Origin: Cryptomeria japonica
Lineage: Eukaryota > Streptophyta > Pinopsida > Cupressales > Cupressaceae
DNA length: 64,000 nt
Direction: 5' to 3'
Assembly: GCF_030272615.1 (NCBI RefSeq)
Contig: NC_081411.1
Coordinates: forward strand, 159,318,471-159,382,470
Below, in pieces: positions 20,489 through 30,095 of this stretch. Under the pieces are notes generated by a model. That model made no database searches. It saw only the letters and a program-made list of their open reading frames with translations, and had not been told where the DNA came from. How positions within the stretch are numbered: the first letter of the stretch is position 1; every line of letters starts with the position of its first letter. A program made the translations under genes and the position numbers.

Positions 20489-23091
20489 GGTTTTAAAAGT
20501 TGATGTTGTGAAAATGACTATGAGGTGGTGATGAAATGGTTGATGGAAGACAATTTTTTTGAAATGTTTGGTGGAAGATAGATCTCTAATACTGAAGGTT
20601 GCATGTCAGCAGATTTCTTTGTGAATTGCTTTTATGTTTTTCAACAATTTGATGCGATGAGGTATAGAAAGGTTTGAGATGTGTTATAATCCAAGCTACC
20701 TAGTAATGAGAGGATGCACTCATAAACTAGTTTTAACCTATCTAGATGTGTAGAAATGCCTCTTAGGATGATTGATCCTAGATGTAGAGACACCCTAAAA
20801 ATGATTTATTGGTTTGTTTAAGAAAATATCTGAAAGGACTAAGGACAAGATCTCTTTGTGTTGAGAGTTGAGTGAATTTGTGATGTTTGGATGTGAAAGT
20901 GGATAAGATATGTGTCTTAATAAAACTCTTCTATAACGAAGGGGTTTCTGCTTCTTCCTTTACTTATAGGGGTTGGTGGTTCCTCTCGAACTTCATTATA
21001 TGTGATGCAAATTTTAGGAAAGAAAGCGGGATTGATGTTGCCCCCTTTCTCCTTTCAATAATCAAAAGCTCTATACTAAGTTAAAGCTCTATTTCTCAAA
21101 GGCTCTTTGTCAAATTCGTTGGATTTTCCTTGAAGGTAAAAGTGCATATGACGTAAGAATACTCTATGTGAGAGAAAGAGTTGTCTATTGATATAGATAA
21201 ATCTCCTTTTCTTGATAAGAGCCCTTGAACCAAGTTGTCTCTTCTTTAACTTAGTCTTTTGATGAAGACTTCTTTTTCTCAAGATATGAGTGATGGTCAT
21301 ACAAAATGATACTTTGTTTCAATTGTTGATGTAGATTTGTTATCAATGTTGATGTAGATTCATTGGATGGATACTTTTGTTTTGATTGTTTTGAATATTT
21401 TGACTAGAAAATACGACAAGCACACAAGCACATAGTCTTCCCCCTTTTCAATAAAGGCACAATGGGTGTGGGTCTAAATCAACCCAATCATGGACTTTTT
21501 TTTTTGACCCTTATAAATGTATGTATGTTCTCAAGCCTAAAGTTGGCCCAAATGTTTACTGGTCTAAAACAAGATGAAGATAACTCAAACACTTTTTATC
21601 CCTAAGGTACTGGCTATTTGCTATATTTTCAGCCCACAACTTGATATTTCATCGACTTTGGTACTACATACCTTATGTATCCCGTTGTGGCAGGTAAGGA
21701 TGTGATAGACTAAGTCTTGCGTGAGCATAACAAATAGATGGCCCCTATGATGAGGGAGTCACCACTTTTATCAAGCTACAAGAAGCCTTTCAAAAAGCAT
21801 TGTTTCTACTCAAGGAAATATGTATGGTGAGTATCTTGGGAGAAAAACCAACTATGCTCTTTCACTGAACTTTTCACAAATATCCTCAATCAATAGAATG
21901 GGTGGGCTTCTAAAATAAGAGGTGTCTAGTAATGTTTGATGTCTTTGGACATAAGTTCATTCTGCAGTGACTCACTTAAGAGCCTTGTAACTCACGGTGG
22001 GGCCCATATGTCCTTTTGGTAAGTTACACTATAGGAACAGCTACACCCAAGGCTACAGCTTTCGCTCTCACCTGATTTCTATAGCGCCTCGAAGGATTTA
22101 CCATGCAAGTTCATCCCAAGAGTGGTGTGTCTCTTGGCAGGCCTCTCTTAAAAATAGAAAATTTAGAGCGTTACTAACACTTTTCTCTTGCACCTAAGAC
22201 CACAAGAGCCAAGGGAGAGGATAGTGTGTGCTAAAACTGGGACCACTCTACAAATTTGCACAAGTGTGCCAAACACAAAAGACACTTGTTCTTTTTAACC
22301 TTTTGTATTGCAATGTTATCTATTTTGGAGATGTTGCTCCAACAGATATGGTGTTTTTTTTAGCCAAGATAAAAACTGTTTTGGACACTTGACAAACTAC
22401 AAAAAAACCTGGTCAACAAAATAAAATCATGCAGCCTTTGTAGCAAAAAATGTAGATGTGAGGTTCTTTTTATGCACCAAACTGAAAAATGAAGTGGATT
22501 TTAAGTTTTTTTTAATCACCAAAGTAAAAGTGAAGTTTATTTTAGTTGCACCAGAAAGACTATGAGGTTCATTTTAATCCTTTTGTTCTTAAAAACATGA
22601 AAGATTAATTTTAAAATCAAAGACTAAAAATGTGTTTCTAATTTAGCTCCTCAAAAACCTACAACAAATTGTTAAACCTACAAAAAAATCACTCAAAATG
22701 TTAGCTAAGATGGTGGGCTTGACAAGCCTAAAATTTTCATTTTTCTTACAATTTTCAGCTCTTTGTTTGTTACAAAAACGCTAATTTGTTAGAATACAGA
22801 AGCACTAACAGAATTCAAACCCACTATAACAAACCACAAAAGTGCCAAAATAAAATTAAAAGTGCTATAACAAAGAGAAAAAGAACAAATATATTCCAAT
22901 AGTCATATACTAAACACCCAAAAGTGCTAAGATACAAAAAAAGTGCTATAACTTAGATAAATCAGAGGCATCAATTTGGGACAAAAGCGCTACTGCATGT
23001 GACGAAAGTGCCAAAACATGGTACAAAAGCGCTGAAGTGCAACCTGTGTGTGAAAATTCTAAAAATTTCAAAAAAAGTTAAGAACCAAACA
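20489..23091 (-). other. Tat-1 5' leader, non-coding
   Basis: About 2.6 kb between primer site and gag start, with no convincing frame (ORFs of 62-74 codons only). Long untranslated leaders are usual in Tat elements. Near the primer site (22770-23040) short motifs AAAAGTGCTA, AAAAGCGCT and AAAGTGCC recur at least eight times. Nothing else recognised. Confidence 0.7.
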
Positions 23092-23130
23092 ATCAGAAGG
23101 TTGCGTGTTCAATTCTCGTTGGGTTCACCA
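23092..23130 (-). promoter_or_regulatory. Tat-1 primer-binding site with long tRNA-Trp match
   Basis: On the + strand this stretch ends GGGTTCACCA two bases before the 5' LTR end at 23133. It agrees at 36 of 39 positions with the 3' half of plant tRNA-Trp(CCA) as I remember it, from the anticodon-stem side (ATCAGAAGG) through the T arm (GCGTGTTC) to CCA. Normal primer sites match 10-18 bases. The - strand is therefore complementary to the tRNA. No 5' half lies next to it, so it is not a tRNA gene. Confidence 0.85.
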
Positions 23131-23132
23131 AA

Positions 23133-24568
23133 TGATGCAAGGCAAAAGGGGCACAAGGCACAAAACACAAGTTCAAACATTAGTAGATTAGTTACAACCA
23201 AAACTAAATACAAATGAACTTAAAAAACCTTAAGATGCATATCAAGAGAGATATAAAGCACACAATAAAGAGCATACATAAACAAAAAAGGGAAAGAAAA
23301 CCCCCCAAGATGCTCCCAAGGATGCTCATATATTTTCCTCCCTTGTTCCTCTCCTCTACAAGTCCCACATGACTATAGCTCTTAGCTTTTATCACTATCC
23401 ATGGATGTCATATGAAGATTCAAGATGGTTGTAAAAATCAAAAACAAATGCTTATGCAATTGTAAATGATTTTCCATGAGAAAGCTCCTAATTAATGTCT
23501 ATGTGAATCTTAGTATAATAAAAATGCAAATGCTTCCTAATACTCTACAAAATGACTATAAGTTTGATGCACACAAGACTTGATCCTGAAAAAATGAAGA
23601 ATGAGAGCTTTATTTATAGGGGAAATAGGGCAATGGATGGTCAAGATTGAATAATCTTAATAAGGGCCAGGATTGAAAGTTAATCAATCCAGGTGATGGC
23701 TTTCAACCCAATCCCATGATAAGTGTCAACATGAGATGGCTAGAGAGGAGAGGGAAGAAGCATTAAATGCTTGAGATGATATGAAGGTTATCCTAGGAGG
23801 GTTTGGTTAGGCTTGAGTTAGTGGATAAAGCTTTTATCCAATGGATAAACTCTTGTGCAAGAGTTAATGGGGATAACCATTGTCAAAGCAATGAATGCTT
23901 GAAGAGACCCCTAAGTTAAATGAGGGTTGAGTTAGAGGGAAAGCCTCTAGCCATGTGGGTAAGTTGAGTTAACCATTAATGGTTATGTGAGAGCCATAAA
24001 TGGTTTGGAAGACTGTGGGGGTTAACTTGTTGAAGAATAAAGGCCTTTAATGCATTTCAAAGACTTTGAGGCATTTTTTAGATGTGACCTTTGTTTAAGA
24101 ATGTGCAAATGATTAGAGAGGGGGATTAGGTTAATTAGAAGGGGTTAGAAGAGTATAGAAGGAGGTTAGAAGAGTCTAGAAGGGGGTTAGTGAGCAAGTG
24201 GGTTTGGTGGGTGAGAGAAAATAGGATTTTAATTAAAATAAAATTCATTTATTTCAACTAAAATTGTGCAACTTGCATTTGTAGGAGAATGCAAGTGGGA
24301 GGGTTTTTGGAGATTTAAATAAATATTTCTTTATTTAAATGAGGAAAGGGGTTAATTAAACAAATATGCTTTATTGATTTAATTAATTGTTAGAATATGG
24401 TTTAATGAATTAATTTAAATAAATTCAATAATTTATTTAATTAATAGGAGAAGAGGTTCAAGATGAATTAATTAAATATTAATTTAATTAATTGTTGATC
24501 AATGGTTTAAATAATCAAATAAATACTAAATATTCATTTAATTAAGTGGACAAATTTATGTGTCTACA
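23133..24568 (-). repeat. Tat-1 5' LTR (right copy)
   Basis: A 1,436-bp copy of 5074-6535, with + strand ends TGATGCAAGG and TGTCTACA. A TATA box on the - strand at about 23609-23620 (CCTATAAATA) would drive the element transcript leftward. Differences from the left LTR are mainly transitions plus small indels, including one missing ~20-base GGATAA unit near 23836. Confidence 0.95.
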
Positions 24569-24573
24569 CTTAC
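24569..24573. repeat. Tat-1 target-site duplication CTTAC (right)
   Basis: Exact copy of 5069-5073. It encodes part of the FGGK motif of the Copia-1 integrase on the - strand. Confidence 0.95.
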
Positions 24574-25190
24574 CTCCAAATGCTTTGAAGTATTTGACCG
24601 ATGGCTTCTAGTCATACCATAACTCATAAGGTGTCATTTTGTTGTTTGTTCTTAATTGAACTCGGTTCAAAGTATATGTAGCAGTATGAACAACTTCCTT
24701 CCAATATGTGTTTGGCAGACTAGTCTCAATTAAAATGGTTGTGGCCATCTCCTTGACTGTCATGTTCTTCCTCTCTACCACTCCATTTTTTTGTGGTGTC
24801 CTAGGGGCTAAGTATTTCCTTCTAATTCCTTGTTTTTCACAATAGTCTTCAAACTCTTATTATGTGAACTCTCCACCCCGGTTTGATCTTAGGCATTTTA
24901 GCTTGCACCCACTTTCCTTTTCCACCATCTTCCTAAAGATCTTGAATCTGTCAAAAGCTTGTGACTTATCTTGCAGGAAAGTGACCCATGTCATTCTTGA
25001 GTAATCATCAATAAAGAGCATAAAATATCTTTCACCAATAAGTGCTCTTGTCCTAGTTGGACCACACAGATCTATATGCACAATTTCAAGTGGTCTTGAG
25101 GTGTTGTGCTATTTTGTCCTGAAGCTCACCTTAGTCTTCTTTCCTTTCACACATTCATCACAAAATGTGCTTACATGTTTGATGATATGT
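24574..25190 (-). pseudogene. Copia-1 integrase catalytic core (upstream half)
   Basis: The - strand reads IVHIDLCGPTRTRAL (first catalytic Asp), RYFMLFIDDYSRMTWV, KCLRSNRGGEFT (the usual second Asp is Asn here), PQKNGVVERKNMTV (with the Glu), TYTLNRVQL and TPYELWY, ending YFKAFGGK at the Tat-1 target site. An in-frame stop follows EFT at 24860. It shares one frame with gag, coiled coil, zinc knuckles and protease upstream. The Asp-to-Asn change would abolish catalysis. Confidence 0.94.
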
Positions 25191-25700
25191 GGAATATTCC
25201 TCAGACACCCCTTTCTGCTTACTGTAACTAGGTTATCAAAGTTTATGTGGCCTAATCTTCGGTGCCACAACCAGCTTTCATCAACCTATCCTATCATGCA
25301 TTGGGACTCATAGCATTCCTTTAGATTTTAAACAGTTCCATCTTCTCTCTTTCTTTCTACCATAACTTGACTGGTATTGTCTTTCTTTATCTGGCAACCG
25401 ATTGAGTCAAAGGTGAATTTATAACCTCTGTCACACATCTGAATCACGCTTAGCAGATTGTGCTTTAGGCCTTCCACATAATATACATCATGTGCCTTCA
25501 ATTTTCCATCAATACTTAGAGTACCTCTTCCCTTTATCTTGATGGATGAGTTGTCTCCAAATCTTACTGAACCACCATTCTAGTGTTCGAGTTTGATAAA
25601 TTTATTTTTGTCACCGGTCATGTCGTTGGAACAGCCACTATCTACAACCCACAGATTTTTCCTTTCAGCATGCAAGGCAATCTGCACTATTAGACTTGAT
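25191..25700 (-). pseudogene. Copia-1 protease and GAG-pre-integrase
   Basis: The - strand has LWVVDSGCSNDMTGDK (catalytic D-S-G intact, near 25650-25605), SVRFGDNSSIKIKGRG, VYYVEGLKHNLLSV, then the pre-integrase ESWLWHRRLGHINFDNL and CDECVKGKK. A stop replaces an expected Gln/Trp before NGGS, and two or three more lie downstream. All stops fit C-to-T or G-to-A changes. Confidence 0.9.
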
Positions 25701-26171
25701 TCTTCTTTTTCTTTTTCTTTCTCAATCCATACCAATTTGGTTTCCTTCTCCTTATCAACTGCTATTTTGTGCTCTGGTTCAACTAACGGTTCTTGGTCAG
25801 GATTTGTCTTTCTTTGCTTGATCTTTTTATTTTTACAAAACTTTTATATATGTCCAAAACCTTGACAGTTATAGCATTTCACATTTTCATTCAAAGATGA
25901 ATCTTTAAAATTATTGTAGGGCACCGGTTTATTCTCCCTACATTCAAAACTCCTATGATCATATCCATTGCATTGATAACAGATAACATTCATATCCCAG
26001 AGTGCATTAAATGTGTTTCTACTTTCATAATTAGTAGATGTCTTATTGGTTAATCTATAGTCATCTATCTTATGCCCAAATTTATTACACCGATAACAAT
26101 AGCCATGAAAGATAGGAACATACTGGTTAGGTTACCTTTGTCCTGCAAAGGACTGCCTCATCGGGGGTCTT
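25701..26171 (-). pseudogene. Copia-1 second nucleocapsid region with three zinc knuckles
   Basis: Three in-frame CCHC-type motifs follow the coiled coil: CYRCNKFGHKIDDY (starts 26098; last Cys is Tyr), CYQCNGYDHRSFEC (starts 25981, intact), and CYNCQGFGH then KFC with an internal stop (starts 25876). Spacings are 39 and 35 residues. A lysine- and glutamate-rich linker leads to the protease. With the gag knuckle this gives four in one polyprotein. Confidence 0.8.
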
Positions 26172-26989
26172 CCCTTCATGTTGTTGACTCTGGTGAATCC
26201 TTCATGGTCAACTATTACATTTCTCCTTAGATTTGTACATCGGTACAATGAGTGTGGCCTTTGGTTTATTCCTTGTGTATGTCAATTTGTGTGGCGATTT
26301 CTAACAACATCTGCATGTGTCTTTTTACCGGTATCCTTGCCCACAATGGATGTCTTCTTTTCTTCACCTTCAGTTGAAGAGGTGAACTTTATTTCTTTAC
26401 TAGATGTGTCTTTGCAATTTGAACTTTGACCTTCTTCAAAGCCTAAGCCACTAGTATCTTTGGATTGCTTCTGTTTGCTCAACATCTTGTCTAAGGCTTC
26501 GGCGTTGCCTTCATATTTTCTCCTTACTTGTATTTCTTCCTTACTTTCTTCCAGCTCCTTTCTGAGATTCACTATTTCTTCTTCTAGATCTTGATGCTCC
26601 TTTTCCTTCTTCATTAGATCAGAGGATGTAACTTCACATATTCTCTTGGCTTCTTCTAGTTGCAATTTCAAGTTAGATATAACTTGATTGGACTCATCCA
26701 GGGATCGCTTCAAGAGACCTTGTTCATCTATAGCAGCATGCTTAACCTTCTTGAGTTCTCTTCTTGTTTTACTCAGTTCCTCAAGAGAACTTATAAGCTC
26801 TCCTTCTAAATCCACTTCAGCCTCAATATCCTCTTCCTCCTCATCTTCACCAACTGGTTCATCGCGTGCCATAAAGAGATTAACTTTTATGTCATTCTCA
26901 TGGTAGTCATCTTCTAATGCACTTTCTTCATCTGTAGTATCATCCTCAATAGTATAGAGGTTGTTCTACTTCTGGTAGCCTCTTCTTCC
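26172..26989 (-). pseudogene. Copia-1 coiled-coil region after gag
   Basis: Open for 196 codons (26872-26282), preceded in frame by an acidic stretch. It starts acidic (DEEEEDIEAEVDLEGEL), then heptad-like LEELSKTRRELKKVK, LKLQLEEAKRI, LEEEIVNLRKELEESKEE, predicting a coiled coil of about 100 residues. A Ser/Thr-rich tail follows. Such a region between the gag knuckle and protease is seen in SIRE-like copia polyproteins. The Met at 26872 is internal. Confidence 0.85.
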
Positions 26990-27880
26990 TTATCGGTAGA
27001 CATTTCTTTCTCTATCTTTGCTAGTAGATTTGATAAACTCTCTTGACTCATCTACACCGGTTTCATTGTAAGGACATTTTGCAGCAAAGTGTCCAACCTT
27101 ACCACAATTGAAACATTTGAGTGGTAGCTTTCCTTTATACTTGCCGGATCCTCTTTTGAGCTTTCTAACAAATTTTTCTACCTCTGCATCAGAGTCTTCA
27201 CTGGATCCTTTATGAGAAGCTACTTCTTTGCCCTTTTGGGTGGTGTTGAATGTTGCTTCTTTCCTTAAAGAAGCATCATCGGTTGTTCTCATCTCATAGG
27301 CTGTTAGTGAGCCAAATAGCTCATCCATTGTAAAGATCTTAAAACCCTTGGCTTCTTCTATGGAAAACACCTTTGTATCATACTTAGGTGTAAGAGATCT
27401 AAGCACCTTTTTGACAAGGATCTCATCTGCAATATCTTCTCCAAGTCCCTTGATGGTGTTCACAGTTTCATCAAATATGTGAAGGTAGTCTGCAATCTTT
27501 TCATCATCCTTCATCTTGATGCCCTCAAGTTGGCCCCTTAGTGTTTTTAGCTTGGCCTCTTTGACTTTTGCATCTCCTTCAAATAACCTTTGCATTTTAT
27601 CCCAGGTCTCCTTGGCAGATGCACAGTGCATGACCTTGACAAACTCATTATCAGACAGTCTGCTCAAGATATCATGTTTGGCCTTTGCATTATTCTCATA
27701 CTCCTTCTTGGCATCCGGATCAATGGAAGGAACACTAAGGACAACATACCCACTCTTGACAAACATCCACACATCAAAGCCAAGGGAGGAAATATAGGTC
27801 TCCATTCTTCTGCTCCAAAAGGCATAGTTGGATCCATCAAACATGGGAGCTTTTGTGGAAACAGACTCATTTCTTGTCAT
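26990..27880 (-). pseudogene. Copia-1 gag, near-intact 5' part of the polyprotein
   Basis: ATG at 27880 opens MTRNESVSTKAPMFDGSNYAFWSRRM-type sequence, about 55 bp after the primer site. The UBN2 gag core follows (LSDNEFVKVMHCASAKETWDKM, LKTLRGQLEGIKMKDDE, VLRSLTPKYDTKV). The nucleocapsid knuckle CFNCGKVGHFAAKC is intact near residues 260-273. It runs 296 codons without a stop. The same frame then continues through coiled coil, extra knuckles, protease and integrase down to 24574 with stops only. It is the best-preserved coding block of the window. Confidence 0.95.
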
Positions 27881-27932
27881 TGTATTCTAAGTCTAGAATC
27901 TACCCAAGGTTTATAAACAATTGATAACCTGT

Positions 27933-27944
27933 GCTCTGATACCA
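27933..27944 (-). promoter_or_regulatory. Copia-1 primer-binding site (tRNA-iMet)
   Basis: The - strand reads TGGTATCAGAGC, a perfect 12-base match to the complement of the plant initiator tRNA-Met 3' end, two bases from the 5' LTR end at 27947. Confidence 0.95.
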
Positions 27945-27946
27945 AT

Positions 27947-29500
27947 TGTTGAACACAGAGTACCACTGAGAAGGGGGTGAATCAGTGGTTCATAAACTCT
28001 TTTCACTTTTAAGGCAACTTCAAAATACTGGTTGTTATCTTAAGTACTAAACAAACAAACCAATAAAGCAAATATGAGACCAAAGAAGACAATCACACAA
28101 ATGTAACCCACGACACCAAATGTATGAGGAAAACCCAATATGGGAAAAACATCAGTGAGAAATGTTGCTAGAGCCTACTACTCCAATCTAGCCTCATAAG
28201 TAAAACACTGAATTACAAAGATTTAGGGCACCAACCCCTACTAATTTAGGGCACCAACCCCTGCACTAAGCTCCAACTTGGTGATGTATATTGAAAATAT
28301 CATTTTGATACAGTCATGGCTTCTTGTTGCAAAATGAGTTATGCAACTCTTGATCAAATATGTTACTGTCGGTTGACAGTCTTCTCTTCTTTACTGGATC
28401 TCATACTGCCAGTGGTGAGATCACTCTCTCATATTCTTGGCCTCTCTTCTCTCACTCTCTCATAGTCTCACAACTCATTTTGTCACCCTTGGATGCCTTC
28501 TTGCTCTGCCACACCTCACTAGTTTGCTCAACTATTGAAACTAGCTGCAGTTATACCGATTTTAATCACTGTCGATTAAACCCTCTCTCACCGGTTTGCT
28601 TGATGACTCACTCTACAACTTTCTTAGAATAAATTCTAAGTGAGATGTTTCTACTCTGCACTCTAGCTCTCTTCAATCTTCTTCTTTTCCTCCAGCATCA
28701 ATCTTTTCTGTCTCAAGCTCATGTATTTATATTCATGGATTCCCACCAAGAATGCATTCAAACACTATTGTGTTATGTTTTCCTTCTTAAACTCTATCCA
28801 AAGATGATTTTATCTAATCTTCTTTTCAAGGATAGGATCCTCATGATATCGATCAATCACCTACAAAGTTGTGCAATCCAATGCGTGTTTTCTAATTCGG
28901 GAGGTCTGCACCATGTTTTTTCTTCTTTTCTCTGTCACTTGTCATTAATGGCTTTGTTGTTCCCTTCACCTAACAAGAACGAAGATCAAATCTTCTTACA
29001 GAATCAGCGCAGCTTCTTTTCTAACTTGCCTTCCTCGAGCCGCAATCTCCAGGCATCCTATGTGACTTGTGGGTTCCTTATTAAATTCGACCTGCGCACT
29101 GATTGTTGCATCGATGCATACTCCACTGACCTATGCAATACCTCCACCTGGCATCCAGTTGGCATGTTCGTCGACATCCTCCTTTGCTTGGATTCCTATG
29201 TCGATTTGACATACTTTGTCGACCAAGGTTAACTACCGGTTTAGTTCATTTTACCAGTATGACCATCAAAAATCCCCTCTGTTTTGTTTACCAGTTGTTG
29301 TGCCTTCATAACATACAAATAACCTTCATCCTGGTTTATGCCTTAATGATAATCTTTCTTTATACTAGATGTCACAAGTCACATTTACTGGTAGCAGTTC
29401 TTCTATCTGGATCTTCTTATCCCTGTCACCATTTCTTACTTACCGATGACCTACCTAAACCAGTTGACATCAATGACAACTTAATGCTAAATTGCCAACA
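27947..29500 (-). repeat. Copia-1 5' LTR (right copy)
   Basis: A 1,554-bp partner of 1410-2966. On the - strand it begins TGTTGGCAATTTAGC and ends CTCTGTGTTCAACA. The U5 end has the CTGATTCACCCCCTTCTCAG motif. A - strand TATA-like box (AATATAAATACAT) is at about 28721-28736. The antisense ORFs of 90-195 codons have partners in the other LTR and no domain. Confidence 0.94.
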
Positions 29501-29505
29501 CCTAC

Positions 29506-30095
29506 TATATCCTCCAACTCAGCCTCATTCAAACTTGGAATAGCCCATCTGACCTACCTTGCAGGAGGAGGAACAATATTTTTTATAGACTCTTATGACA
29601 ATAGATATAACTCCTAGGAAATACAAGATGAAGATGTTGTCCTTGCTAGAATCATGCAAAATCATTATGGTTTGGACCCATAGCAAGAGGAGTTCTTATC
29701 CTATCGAACTTATCCATTTCATAGCTTCTTGGCTAGTGAAGATCCATCTACTTCATATATGTCCTCTAATGTTGTTTCTAATTATTGTAGTCAAAATATT
29801 TCACGTTTAGATGTTACAAGAGATTCTAGTCCCATAGAAGTATCTCTAGGGAAGACACTCAATATCAACAATGAGTTGACAACAACACAACATGCTAATT
29901 TGTTACAGATGTTGTGGGAACACACTTTAGCATTTGCATGGGACTACAATGATATTGCAAGAATTGATCCAACCCTCTATATGCATAGAATATATATCAA
30001 TGAAGGTTGTAGACTAGTAAGGCAACCTCAAAGGAAAATGAATTTGACACTCAAAATATATTTAAAGTTGAATTGTAAAAACTCCTTGATGCAAG
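29506..30095 (+). pseudogene. Host gypsy pol: region before RT and RT N-terminus
   Basis: The frame resumes from 1409 as LYPPTQPHSNLE. After stops and an indel it gives ASEDPSTSYMSS, then SPIEVSLGKTLNINNELT, LLQMLWEHTLAFAWDYNDIARIDP, RIYINEGCRLVRQPQRKMNLTLK: the N-terminal approach of gypsy RT (HTLAFAWDY.D...DP; R.VRQ.QRKMNP). It ends KNSLMQ, corresponding to LLDA, at the insertion point of solo LTR A. The Athila-type QRRMNPTLK wording supports the lineage. Confidence 0.85.

Larger units (their letters stand above)
5074..24568 (-). mobile_element. Tat-1: Tat-lineage Ty3/gypsy element inserted in Copia-1 integrase
   Basis: LTRs at 5074-6535 and 23133-24568 have matching TG...CA ends and a perfect 5-bp duplication. 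The internal - strand order is primer site, long leader, gag, protease, G-patch-like motif, RT, RNase H, a second RNase H-like domain and integrase. The two RNase H domains place it in the Tat (Ogre/Retand-type) lineage as known for plants. It is 19.5 kb as found, about 14.8 kb without Copia-3. In the first ~165 aligned LTR bases I count six substitutions and one indel, fewer than between the Copia-1 LTRs, which fits a later insertion. Confidence 0.95.
1410..29500 (-). mobile_element. Copia-1: SIRE-like Ty1/copia element, split by Tat-1
   Basis: Two LTRs (1410-2966 and 27947-29500) flank a - strand gag-PR-IN-RT-RNH set. A tRNA-iMet primer site lies beside the right (5') LTR and a polypurine tract beside the left (3') LTR. 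Flanking five-mers are GGTAC (1405-1409) and CCTAC (29501-29505), an imperfect duplication; the host frame resumes exactly at this point. Without the 19.5-kb Tat-1 insertion and its duplicated CTTAC the element is about 8.6 kb. The coiled-coil region after gag, repeated polypurine tracts and a U5 end of the type TGATTCACCCC resemble SIRE-type copia elements; that lineage call is inference. Confidence 0.93.

Noticed and set aside
23092-23130. tRNA-Trp gene or fragment
   Set aside because: Only the 3' half is present, with CCA encoded, and it sits two bases from an LTR; it is a primer-binding site, not a tRNA gene.
26178-26906. + strand ORFs (83 and 72 codons) over the coiled-coil region
   Set aside because: Antisense shadows of the Copia-1 coiled-coil frame.
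28645-29543. ORFs of 195 and 136 codons on the + strand
   Set aside because: They lie antisense in the Copia-1 LTR; homologous but broken ORFs occur in the other LTR (2632-3036), so the similarity is due to LTR duplication.
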